64,000 bases of DNA from Bradyrhizobium sp. BRP22 (lineage in GTDB: Bacteria > Pseudomonadota > Alphaproteobacteria > Rhizobiales > Xanthobacteraceae), in assembly GCF_020194175.1 (NCBI RefSeq), contig NZ_JADYVX010000017.1, positions 1 to 64,000 of the forward strand. The letters run 5' to 3'. Below, in pieces: positions 1 through 8,020 of the stretch; the first letter of the stretch is position 1; the number at the start of each line of letters is the position of its first letter. A program made the translations under genes and the position numbers. Below the pieces are notes generated by a model. It saw only the letters and a program-made list of their open reading frames with translations, was not told where the DNA came from and did no database searches.

Positions 1-176
1 GTCCGGGGATAGGGCGGGGGGAAGGACGGCCCCCGAGGCTCGTTGCCTTGGGACTGGCGCTGCGAGCCGATGGTCTTGAATGCTTACAGGCAGGAGCATG
101 CCAGATCGGATCGGAGCAGGTCTTTCGGATCTGCATGCTGCTTTCGAGTTCGCATGATCGCGGTCGCCGATCGGCG

Positions 177-3128
177 TCAGGCGGATCGGGCCGATCCCCG
201 AATTGCCAGCCTTGCCTCCGTCGACGAGCACGGATGCTGCGAACTCAGCTCATCCAGCAACTCTCTGGCCGCCTTGAGCGCGCGGCTGTTGAAACCCTCG
301 GTGAAGCGGACATAGGTCGGCGCGAGCAACTGCCGCGCCTCGGCAGCACGGCCCTGCCGGAGCCAAAGTCTTGCCAGGTGGGTCGCCGCAACCAGCTCCA
401 TGGCGAGCGCCGATTGCCGCCGGGCCAAGTCAATCGACTCCTTGAGGTAGCGCTCCGCCTGCATCAAATCTGGCCTGCTCGCCGCGAGCAGCACTTCCGC
501 CTTTGCGCGCAGAAGCTCGGGCATGCAGAACAGATCCTTGTTATGCCCGACACGAGCGATCGCCAGATCGATCGTATCCAGCGCTTCCTTTTCTTCCCCG
601 ATCGTGGCCAGGGCCTGCGCCAGCGCGATGCGGAAATCCGCAAGCGAACCATATCGATGGCTGTGCATGACTTCGAGCGCCCCGCGCAGCAGCGCGATCC
701 CGGTCTCGACCTGACCCTGCGCCACCAGGACGACGCCTTTGGTTCCGTAGCCGATCGTCTGGTACGGGCCCAGCGCGTGCTTGCTCGCCTCCAGGATCAG
801 CCTGTCGGCGTATTCCTCGTAATTCTCCGTTTCCGAGTTCCAGACGAAAATCGAGAATGCCCAAAGCAGCGCCATGCAGAGCTTGACCGGATGGCCGATC
901 CGCATCGTGTCGGCGATCGCTCGCTGTGCGGTGTCGATGGCTTGGTCGGGATATCCCTGAAGCCAGAGGATGCGCGCCAGGGTGATCCGGGCGCGGCTGA
1001 GATAATCGTAGTTCAGGGGATCGTCGACATCACCTTCGGATCCCGGCAATTGCAACAACGCGGATTCCACATGGGATCGGGCCAGCGTTGTGTCTCCTGC
1101 AAGATGCCAGGAGACGCCGAGCGCAATCCGCATATGCGCAAGCCTGATGCGGTCGCCGTGATCGGACGCGACGGCTTCGCCGCGCCTGGCGAGTGCCAGG
1201 GCGTCGGTGAAATTTCCTGTCCTCATCTGGAACACGTGGAGCCGCTCGATCAGGCGAAGCTGGCTCGGCACGTCGCCGATCTCTTCGGCTAGTCGCAGCG
1301 CTCGCGTGAGACAAGCGTGGACATCGTCGGTGGTCCCCTTCGTGAGCAGCAGCGCCAGGCCCAGGGCGGCGTGAAGATCGAGGTCGTATTTCTGGCCGTG
1401 ATTTGTCGTCTCGAGCTGCTCGATCGCGCGCCTCGCCCAGAGCTGGCATTCGGCGAACACGGACAATTTGAGGAAAAAGGGCATCGCCGCTGCAGCCAGG
1501 GCGATGCCGGTTGCACGATCGCCGCGCTCGGAGAAGCACCAGGTCAGCGCGGCGCGTATGTTTCCGAACTGGTCCGCGATTGCCGCAAAGCTGTTCAATT
1601 CCGGTGAGGTGGTCGAGCTGTTGCCGATCCCTTGCAGCAGATGCAGGAAATAGCAGGCATGGCGCCGCGCCGTCGCATCGGCATCCGTGCTGACGGCAAG
1701 CCGTTCCAGGGCATAGGCCCGCGCCGTGTCGAGCAGCCTGTATCGCGTCGACATGCCGCTCGCGCTTGCCACGAGCATGGACTTGGCGACCAGGCTCGCA
1801 ACGGCCGCGATCACCTTGCCATCGTCGGCGCCGTCTGTTCCTGCAACCGAGCGGGCGGCTTCCAAGGTGAAGGTGCCGGCGAACACCGACACCCGCCGCA
1901 GCACCACGCGCTCCGGCTCCGACAGCAGCTTGTAGCTCCAGTCGAGCGTCGCGCGCAGGGTCTGATGCCGCGGCAGCACGGCGCGCTGTCCTTCTTCGCC
2001 CAGGAACTTGAACGCGTCATTCAGCAGCGCGACCGTATCCTTGATATTGCCGGCGCTGGCGTGGCTGGCGGCGAGCTCGATCGCAAGGGCAATGCCATCC
2101 AGCCTGCGGCAGATCCCGCCAACCAGGCGTGCGTCCGCGTCGCTCAATTCGGCGAGCCGGCCACCGCTCGTCGCCGCGCGCTCCACGAACAGCTGGACTG
2201 CGGGAAAGGCGAGTGCCTGCACGGCCGTCAGGCTGGCGTCATCCGGTGGGCTCGAGAGCGGCTGCAGACGGTGAACATGCTCGCCCTCGACCCGCAGCGA
2301 CTCCCGGCTGGTGGCCAGGATGTGAAGCTGCGGCGCCTCGGCGTGGAGCCGCTCGGCCAGCGCGGCGGACGTCTCGATCACATGCTCGCAACAATCCAGG
2401 ATCAGCAGCATCCGCTTGTGGCGGAGCAGGTTCACCAGGCTGTCCGAAGGGTCGCCGGATTGGCTGAGCAGGCCGAGCGTCGAGGCGACGACGTTTGCAA
2501 CGAGCGCGGGGTCTTGGAGCGCCCCAAAGTCGAGGAAGCGGACCGCGCCGGCGAACTCTTCGAGCAGCTCATGGCCGGCGGAGACCGCCACGGTGGTCTT
2601 GCCGACGCCGCCCGGACCGACAATGGTGACGAATCGCTCGCTCCGCAGCTTGGCGGAGATGTCGCGAACTGTCTGGTCGCGTCCGATCATCCGTATGGGG
2701 CGCGCCGGCAGATTGTGCGACGGTTCGGAGGTTGGTCCGATCGGGGGCTGTTCTTGACCGTGCGAATGCGAAAGCCGCCCGATAAAGCAGTAGCCCTGTC
2801 CCGAAACCGTAGTCAGGTATCTTGCGCCTGCCTCGCCGTCGCCGAGCGCCTTTCGAAGGCCCGCGATCTGCACCCTGAGGCTGCCTTCATCGACGATGAC
2901 ATCACGCCACACCGTGGCCAACAGCTCATTCTTGCCGACCACCTTGCCCGCACGCTCGACGAGCGCGATGAGAAGATCGAGCGCGCGGCCGCCGAGCTGA
3001 ATCGGATTGCCGTCCTTCTCGAGCCTCCTTTGCCCTACATGCAACCGAAACGAGCCGAACGAAAAGGCCTCCGGCACGGCCGAATCCGCACCGGCCTCGC
3101 GCACGGCACGCTGCATGCGGTCGCCCAT
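177..3128 (-). CDS. Winged-helix transcriptional regulator with NTPase and TPR domains
   Basis: The protein is about 983 residues. Residues about 22-116 form an OmpR/CadC-type winged-helix DNA-binding domain, visible as a QLGGRALDLLIAL helix, an ELLATVWRD segment and the closing TVSGQGYCF strand-turn. A STAND/NB-ARC-like NTPase follows, with Walker A GPGGVGKTT near residue 171 and a Walker B-like LLILDCC. The C-terminal half is helical and TPR-like. This order is known from AfsR/LuxR-like one-component regulators in which ligand or partner binding to the TPR part controls the NTPase. The signal is unknown. The frame opens at a TTG four codons upstream, but I chose the ATG at 3128 because a GAGG lies 7 nt before it. 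Two direct repeats upstream may be its own operator. Confidence 0.85.
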   Translation of the reverse strand: MGDRMQRAVREAGADSAVPEAFSFGSFRLHVGQRRLEKDGNPIQLGGRALDLLIALVERAGKVVGKNELLATVWRDVIVDEGSLRVQIAGLRKALGDGEAGARYLTTVSGQGYCFIGRLSHSHGQEQPPIGPTSEPSHNLPARPIRMIGRDQTVRDISAKLRSERFVTIVGPGGVGKTTVAVSAGHELLEEFAGAVRFLDFGALQDPALVANVVASTLGLLSQSGDPSDSLVNLLRHKRMLLILDCCEHVIETSAALAERLHAEAPQLHILATSRESLRVEGEHVHRLQPLSSPPDDASLTAVQALAFPAVQLFVERAATSGGRLAELSDADARLVGGICRRLDGIALAIELAASHASAGNIKDTVALLNDAFKFLGEEGQRAVLPRHQTLRATLDWSYKLLSEPERVVLRRVSVFAGTFTLEAARSVAGTDGADDGKVIAAVASLVAKSMLVASASGMSTRYRLLDTARAYALERLAVSTDADATARRHACYFLHLLQGIGNSSTTSPELNSFAAIADQFGNIRAALTWCFSERGDRATGIALAAAAMPFFLKLSVFAECQLWARRAIEQLETTNHGQKYDLDLHAALGLALLLTKGTTDDVHACLTRALRLAEEIGDVPSQLRLIERLHVFQMRTGNFTDALALARRGEAVASDHGDRIRLAHMRIALGVSWHLAGDTTLARSHVESALLQLPGSEGDVDDPLNYDYLSRARITLARILWLQGYPDQAIDTAQRAIADTMRIGHPVKLCMALLWAFSIFVWNSETENYEEYADRLILEASKHALGPYQTIGYGTKGVVLVAQGQVETGIALLRGALEVMHSHRYGSLADFRIALAQALATIGEEKEALDTIDLAIARVGHNKDLFCMPELLRAKAEVLLAASRPDLMQAERYLKESIDLARRQSALAMELVAATHLARLWLRQGRAAEARQLLAPTYVRFTEGFNSRALKAARELLDELSSQHPCSSTEARLAIRGSARSA

Positions 3129-3298
3129 TCGGGACCTCAATCAAGCAAGTGGCCGACGCTCTCCGTCTTCATTGCATGAGCCTGATGCGCACCGGAGCAG
3201 CACGTCGCGGTGGCCCGACCGAATTCCAAACGACCTGAGATCGTCGAGGCACCTAATCCTCGGGATCATATTGCTTTCCGGACGCCGAGCAACCTTAG

Positions 3299-3332
3299 CC
3301 AATGGTGTTACGCCGGGAGCCGATGGTGTTAC
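3299..3332. promoter_or_regulatory. Tandem direct repeat, candidate operator
   Basis: The 10-mer ATGGTGTTAC occurs at 3302-3311 and again at 3323-3332, exactly 21 bp (two helical turns) apart; the flanking bases also agree (CC before, CC after). It sits in the 373 bp between the winged-helix regulator and the AraC gene. OmpR-type winged helices bind tandem direct half-sites, so autoregulation by the regulator ending at 3128 is plausible but inferred. No gene is supported in 3129-3501. Confidence 0.45.
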
Positions 3333-3501
3333 CCCACGGCTCCGCGTCCGACAGGTCGAAATAGGAATAATGTCGCCCGGCGCGGCAAGTCCCGCGATGC
3401 TCGCGCGAACTGCCACGGCGGCGATGCCGATCTTCAATCGAAAGATTGCAAATGGCTATGGTGCGGCGGGTGTCGCTGGTCCCGACATACCGCCTCAGAT
3501 G

Positions 3502-4557
3502 CTATCCGAGTGAAGCGTGGTTGCCGGCAGCAACGAACCGATCCGTGTGCCGCGCTCCAACCCTTGTCCCGCCGAACGGGATCTTTGTCCGAACGCTCTG
3601 GTCGATCGGCGCGGGCGATGCGCTTCGGCTGGCGCAGCGCCAGCGCGCCGGCGTTTCTCCGGTCATCCGCTTGAAGACGGTGGAGAAATGCGCCTGGGTG
3701 CAGAAGCCCACCGCCAATGCGACCTCGGCGAGGGGCGTCTCGCCATCGGACAGGATCGCCTTCGCGCGCTCGACGCGCCGATGCAGCAGATATTCGCGCG
3801 GACGATACCCCGTCGCCGCCCGGAACTGGGCCGCGAAATGCATGCGGGACAGGCCGGCGGACTTGGCCAGGTCGGCAAGGCTGACGCTGCGATGGTAATT
3901 GGCATTGACATATTCCTCGACGCGCCTGAGCCGCCATTTCGGCAGCGCGTTGACCTTGTTCCGCGGCGTCTCGAGCCGGGCGATGTGCATCGCCAGCATT
4001 TGACCGATGCAGCGGGTGAAGGCCGGATCCCGGGCATTGCCGCGCTCGATCAGCGCTCGGCCGAGTTGCTCGGCAAAGGAGTCGCGCAGCAGGATGAGAT
4101 CGCCCAGGTCTTCGCCGGCCGTGCAGGGCTCGGCTGCGGCGCGGTGGCCATGGAGATAGTCGGCCGGGACATGGAAGTGCAGGAAGTCGTATGGGGCGTG
4201 AAACTGAGCACCGAGTTGCGTTAAGGGCGCGGTGACATGCAGCGTGCCCGCCGGCATCACGCCGTCAAAGATAATCTGGCGCCCCCGTGTCAGGGTAAGG
4301 CGTGTACTCTTCAAGGCGATCGCCACGACATATCGGCCGGACGGCGTTGCCGCCTCCTCGCATCGGGAACCGGTTTGCGAACCCGCCCAACGCGAGATCA
4401 CGATCTCTCCGAGAGCGGCCGCACCGTCCGACTTGAGGTCGCGCCACTTGTGCTCCTGGAGGAGCCCCGTGTCAGGATGGACGTCGTGCGCTTCCGAGCC
4501 GATCGGGAGGCTGAGGCGAGGAGGGCCCAGCCGCTCGTTGAAAGCCTGCGTAAGCAT
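3502..4557 (-). CDS. AraC family transcriptional regulator
   Basis: The protein is 351 residues. The C-terminal AraC DNA-binding module spans about residues 212-310, with the first helix-turn-helix in VSLADLAKSAGLSRMHF and the second in PLAEVALAVGFCTQAHFSTVFKR, followed by the usual TGETPARWR. The N-terminal 190 residues have no recognisable catalytic motif and should be the ligand/dimerisation part. The last 40 residues after the second HTH are a basic, low-complexity tail longer than usual. The ATG at 4557 has an AGGA about 7 nt upstream. Neighbours are divergent or far away, so the target is not evident. Confidence 0.85.
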   Translation of the reverse strand: MLTQAFNERLGPPRLSLPIGSEAHDVHPDTGLLQEHKWRDLKSDGAAALGEIVISRWAGSQTGSRCEEAATPSGRYVVAIALKSTRLTLTRGRQIIFDGVMPAGTLHVTAPLTQLGAQFHAPYDFLHFHVPADYLHGHRAAAEPCTAGEDLGDLILLRDSFAEQLGRALIERGNARDPAFTRCIGQMLAMHIARLETPRNKVNALPKWRLRRVEEYVNANYHRSVSLADLAKSAGLSRMHFAAQFRAATGYRPREYLLHRRVERAKAILSDGETPLAEVALAVGFCTQAHFSTVFKRMTGETPARWRCASRSASPAPIDQSVRTKIPFGGTRVGARHTDRFVAAGNHASLG

Positions 4558-5028
4558 CGCTCATCCTTTCTGTTTCGGTCGGCCTGCTTGGTCGCCTGCG
4601 ACCGAGGAACTCTACGAGTGCAACAGTTGCGATGCTGAACAGCATATGCCGTTCGCGCTATGATGCTCGTTATAGATGCTTAGCGGGTGTTAGATATTGC
4701 AAAGCGCCCGAGTTTGATCACCGGTGCGTCCAGACGAATTTGCTTTAGTTCTGAAAGAGTTGGTCGCGAATAAACTGTGAAGGCAGTTGTTGGCGGCCGC
4801 GTGCGTATACTTTCGTATAGCTTTTCGGTTGCCCGCCTCGACCTTCCAGAGCGAATGAGCAGTCGGAAAGTTTGCTTCTCTTCTGAGAAAAAACATCCGA
4901 CGACATTGTAGGGATTGTCAGACCCTTTTTAAGACGCCGTCGTGTTACAGCGACAGCAGCATGGTCGTCGTCATCTGTGTCCTGCGCATCCAGCCGATCG
5001 GCAAAGTGAATTGCAGAGCTGGGGCGCT
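4558..5028. other. Intergenic region, no supported gene
   Basis: This 470 bp stretch is visibly more AT-rich than its surroundings around 4610-4920. The only long minus-strand frame (about 4745-5032, GTG start overlapping the CBS gene stop as GTGA) encodes a basic 95-residue peptide with no recognisable motif. I treat it as unproven. The region must hold the AraC gene promoter. Confidence 0.5.
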
Positions 5029-5751
5029 TCACCCCGTAGCCTTCACGTCTTCCGGCGGCTCCACATAGAAGCCCGAATAGGTATCCACGAAGCAGAGATG
5101 ATCGTGAACCTCCTTAACGCCGGCGGTGTTCTCGGCGAGAACGATGGCCGCCTTGCGCGTGCTGTCGTCGAAGATGACGCCGTGCAGGTGAACGACGCCG
5201 TTGCGCACGGTGACCTGGAAGCCGGCGGGCCGCCAGTCGGTGTCCTGGATCTGGCGCAGGATCCGATCGCGGATATACACGTCATCAGCGGTCGCATCGG
5301 GGATTTCCTTCGCGAGGCTCGCGACCGCCTGAAGGATGTTTGCGCGCGTGATGATGCCGACAAGCATCTTGCCGCTCATCACCGGCAGGCGCTTCACGCC
5401 CTTCTTTTCCATGATGCGCACGAGCTCATCCAAGGGAGTCTGCTCGTCCACCGTGATCGGATCGGGCGTCATCACGTCTTCGACGTGACGCCCGCGCTCA
5501 TGCACGAAATCGATGGCGGCACGGCCGGGGCCGGCGAAGAACTGCAGCCAGCCCGACCGTCGGCGGCCGGTGCCGATCTCGCCGCGGCGAAGGAAGTCGC
5601 TCTCGGAGACGATGCCCTTGAGCGTACCGTCTTCGCCCATCACCGGCAGGCCGCTTAGGTGACAGCGCAGCATGATGTTGGCGGCATCCATGATGGATGC
5701 ATGAGGGCTGATCGTGATGACGTCGCTGGTCATGATCTGGTGGGCGCGCAT
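5029..5751 (-). CDS. CBS-CBS-BON domain protein
   Basis: The protein is 240 residues. The first CBS motif starts at MTSDVITISPHASIMDAA (residues about 7-60), the second at VMTPDPITVDEQTPLDELV (about 93-148), and a BON domain follows (about 160-225, with VRNGVVHLHGVI). CBS pairs bind adenine nucleotides and BON domains are lipid- or surface-binding modules; the combination is common in alphaproteobacterial stress loci. I chose the ATG at 5751, with GGGAG 9 nt upstream, over an earlier start at 5811 whose extra residues fall in repeat-like sequence. It lies 81 bp behind the universal stress gene on the same strand, so the two are probably cotranscribed. Confidence 0.88.
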   Translation of the reverse strand: MRAHQIMTSDVITISPHASIMDAANIMLRCHLSGLPVMGEDGTLKGIVSESDFLRRGEIGTGRRRSGWLQFFAGPGRAAIDFVHERGRHVEDVMTPDPITVDEQTPLDELVRIMEKKGVKRLPVMSGKMLVGIITRANILQAVASLAKEIPDATADDVYIRDRILRQIQDTDWRPAGFQVTVRNGVVHLHGVIFDDSTRKAAIVLAENTAGVKEVHDHLCFVDTYSGFYVEPPEDVKATG

Positions 5752-5832
5752 GGCATATTTCTCCCGAGACTGGAGCGTTTTCGAGCGAAGTGGAGACCGG
5801 CTTCGCGTCAAGAAAACGCGTCAAAACAAGAT

Positions 5833-6669
5833 CTAATGCGACATCAGCGTCGGCACGGTCATGCAGCGCAGCATGTCGCGCGTGACGCCTCCGAGCACAG
5901 TTTCCTTGAGGCGCGAGTGCCCATAGCCGCCCATCACCAGCAGATCGAGCGACTCGTCTGCCGCGAGCGAGAGGATGCCCGCCTGGATCTCGGAATCGTC
6001 CATGCTGAGCGAGGTCAGCCGGACCGAGATGCCGGCGTGTGCCAGGTATCGCGCGAGATGGCTCGGCGAAGCCTCGCTCGGCACATTGTCGTCTTCGTTG
6101 ACGGTGATAGCCGTGATCGCCTCGGCCGTCTTCAGGAGCGGCATGGCGTCATGCACGGCGCGCGCCGCTAGGCGGCTGCCGTCCCAGCAGATGCCGATCC
6201 GCTTTGCCGTGAGCGCGCCCCTGAACGTGTAAGGCATGAACAGCACCGGGCCGCCGGCCTCGAACAAGGTTTCCTGGGCGAGGCTGTTGTCGAAAGTGTC
6301 GCGGTCGCGCTCGGGCTGCGACACGATCGTCAGGTCGTGCAGCCTTGCAGCCGCGCCGACGATGTCGACCGCGTCACCCGGAAGCGCGCCGAGGCCGCGA
6401 CAGCGGTAGGTGATGCCGGCACTCTTCGCCTGCGCCTCGAACACCCGCAACGCGCCGTCAGCACGCTCGAACGCGCGCTGTCGTTCGATCTCGTAGATCG
6501 AGCCAACCGCGGCGCCTCCTTCCGCGGTCATCGGGATGCTGCTTGCCTCGTAACCGATCGCCAGCGCCTCGAGCTCGGCCTGGCACGCGGCCGCGAGCGA
6601 AATCGAGCCGTCGGCGACCGGGCGCGCCGACAACTCCGTGGGCACCAGCGCCAGGATGTTCCTGTACAT
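5833..6669 (-). CDS. Universal stress protein, tandem UspA domains
   Basis: The protein is 278 residues made of two UspA-like halves. The C-terminal half ends in MGGYGHSRLKETVLGGVT, which is the G-x2-G-x9-G-S/T type ATP-binding signature. The N-terminal half is more divergent. The ATG at 6669 follows GGAGAGG at good spacing. The gene is divergent from phbB, and a TTGA-N6-TCAA box lies between them, 104 bp upstream of this start. In FixK/FNR-regulated loci such proteins accompany the shift to low oxygen; that role is inferred here. Confidence 0.9.
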   Translation of the reverse strand: MYRNILALVPTELSARPVADGSISLAAACQAELEALAIGYEASSIPMTAEGGAAVGSIYEIERQRAFERADGALRVFEAQAKSAGITYRCRGLGALPGDAVDIVGAAARLHDLTIVSQPERDRDTFDNSLAQETLFEAGGPVLFMPYTFRGALTAKRIGICWDGSRLAARAVHDAMPLLKTAEAITAITVNEDDNVPSEASPSHLARYLAHAGISVRLTSLSMDDSEIQAGILSLAADESLDLLVMGGYGHSRLKETVLGGVTRDMLRCMTVPTLMSH

Positions 6670-6772
6670 GAACCTCTCCGTGATGAGCGACGAAAGCAGC
6701 CAGCGGGGCGCTTGTCGTCGTCGGCTAAGTCAGTATGCCAAGTCACTATGTCAGCGCAATTTACGTCCCTTG

Positions 6773-6786
6773 TTGACCCACATCAA
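6773..6786. promoter_or_regulatory. FixK/FNR-type box between usp and phbB
   Basis: TTGACCCACATCAA matches the TTGA-N6-TCAA consensus of CRP/FNR-family FixK and Anr proteins. If it works as a class II site centred at about -41.5, transcription toward phbB would begin near 6821, about 30 nt before its start codon. The same box could serve the usp gene on the other strand. Binding is inferred. Confidence 0.65.
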
Positions 6787-6850
6787 AGGGCGTTTGGCCG
6801 GCCTTCTTTATTGGTTCACGCCGAGATCGCGGGCGCAAAGGAGGATCGAC

Positions 6851-7576
6851 ATGGCACGCGTTGCATTGGTCACGGGCGGTGTTCGGGGCATCGGCGCCGC
6901 GATCGCACGGGCGCTGCAATCGGAAGGTTACCGCGTTGCGGCGACCTATGCCGGCAACACCAAGGCTGCCGAGGCGTTTCACGCTGAAACAGCTATACCG
7001 GTGTTTCAATGGGACGTCGGCGATTTCGCCGCCTGCGGCGCCGGCGTGAAGCAGGTGGAGGCCGAATTCGGGCCGATCGAAATTCTCGTCAACAATGCCG
7101 GCATCGTGCGCGACAGCAGCCTGCACAAGATGACCAAGGCGCAATGGGACGCGGTGATCAATACCGACCTCAGTGCCCTCTTCAACATGTGCCGGCACGT
7201 GATCGAGGGCATGCGGTCGCGCAAGTTTGGCCGCATCATCAACATCGCGTCGATCAATGGCCAGAAGGGCCAGTTCGGTCAGACCAATTATTCGGCCGCG
7301 AAGGCCGGCGAGCTCGGCTTCACGCGGGCGCTTGCGCTCGAGAGCGCGCGCGCCGGCATCACCGTCAACGCGATCTGTCCCGGCTACACCCACACCGAGA
7401 TGCTGGACGCGGTTTCGCCGGAAGTCATGAAGGATGTAATCCTGCCGCAGATCCCGATCGGGCGGCTCGGCCGGCCCGAGGAAATCGCGCGCGCCGTCGT
7501 CTTTCTCGCCGCCGATGAGGCCGGCTACATCACCGGATCGACGCTGTCGATCAATGGCGGCCAATATATGGGCTGA
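6851..7576 (+). CDS. phbB: Acetoacetyl-CoA reductase (SDR family)
   Basis: The protein is 241 residues and reduces acetoacetyl-CoA to (R)-3-hydroxybutyryl-CoA with NADPH for polyhydroxybutyrate synthesis. The short-chain dehydrogenase hallmarks are present: an N-terminal TGGVRGIG cofactor loop, NNAG near residue 80, a catalytic YSAAK, and the closing TGSTLSINGGQYMG typical of PhbB. The ATG at 6851 follows AAAGGAGG at ideal spacing; upstream in-frame starts would add about 70 unrelated residues. The PHA synthase gene lies 3 kb downstream, but no beta-ketothiolase is present in the window. A FixK-type box lies 65 bp upstream. Confidence 0.93.
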   Translation: MARVALVTGGVRGIGAAIARALQSEGYRVAATYAGNTKAAEAFHAETAIPVFQWDVGDFAACGAGVKQVEAEFGPIEILVNNAGIVRDSSLHKMTKAQWDAVINTDLSALFNMCRHVIEGMRSRKFGRIINIASINGQKGQFGQTNYSAAKAGELGFTRALALESARAGITVNAICPGYTHTEMLDAVSPEVMKDVILPQIPIGRLGRPEEIARAVVFLAADEAGYITGSTLSINGGQYMG

Positions 7577-7618
7577 GCAATCGAAAGCTATCAAGCCGAA
7601 TTGAAGCAAGGAGAAGCA

Positions 7619-8008
7619 ATGTCCAGTTCTGGCACACGAAATACCGCGACGCATGCGCATGCCGTCGTTTGGATCGATCATCTCACGGCAAAGATCTTCT
7701 CGATGGGCCTCACGGGCGTGGATTCCATCGTGGTGCCGGCGCATCTTTCCTCGACCCATCTTCACCACAAGGCCAACAGCATCGGCTCAGGCAAGGTCGA
7801 GAGCGACCCCGCTTTCCTGGTCAGCGTGGGACAGGCGTTGCAGAATTGTAGTGACGTCCTGATCATGGGGCCGGGGACTGAGAAGACCGAGCTGCTGCAC
7901 CATCTGCAGGACACGTACCCGAACATCACTCTTCGCGTCGAGGCCAGCGATCATCCGACCGACACGGAGATCATTGCCCGCGGCAAGGAATTTTTCGGCT
8001 TCGCCTGA
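7619..8008 (+). CDS. Conserved small protein of unknown function
   Basis: The protein is 129 residues. It resembles the small proteins sometimes labelled translational machinery or host-attachment-like proteins in alphaproteobacteria: an AVVWIDHLTAKIFSM strand near the N-terminus, a His-rich LSSTHLHHK, then VLIMGPGTEKTELLHHL, which recalls the eRF1 central domain fold. I cannot assign a reaction. It starts 42 bp after phbB with AAGGAG before the ATG, so it is probably in the phbB transcript. His-rich patches could bind metal, but that is speculation. Confidence 0.75.
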   Translation: MSSSGTRNTATHAHAVVWIDHLTAKIFSMGLTGVDSIVVPAHLSSTHLHHKANSIGSGKVESDPAFLVSVGQALQNCSDVLIMGPGTEKTELLHHLQDTYPNITLRVEASDHPTDTEIIARGKEFFGFA

Positions 8009-8020
8009 AGCTGTCCTGCG

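Noticed and set aside
3141..3437. Minus-strand 98-residue frame with a hydrophobic start near 3.4 kb
   Set aside because: It contains the direct repeats and has no ribosome-binding site; the hydrophobic opening is not followed by a plausible mature protein.
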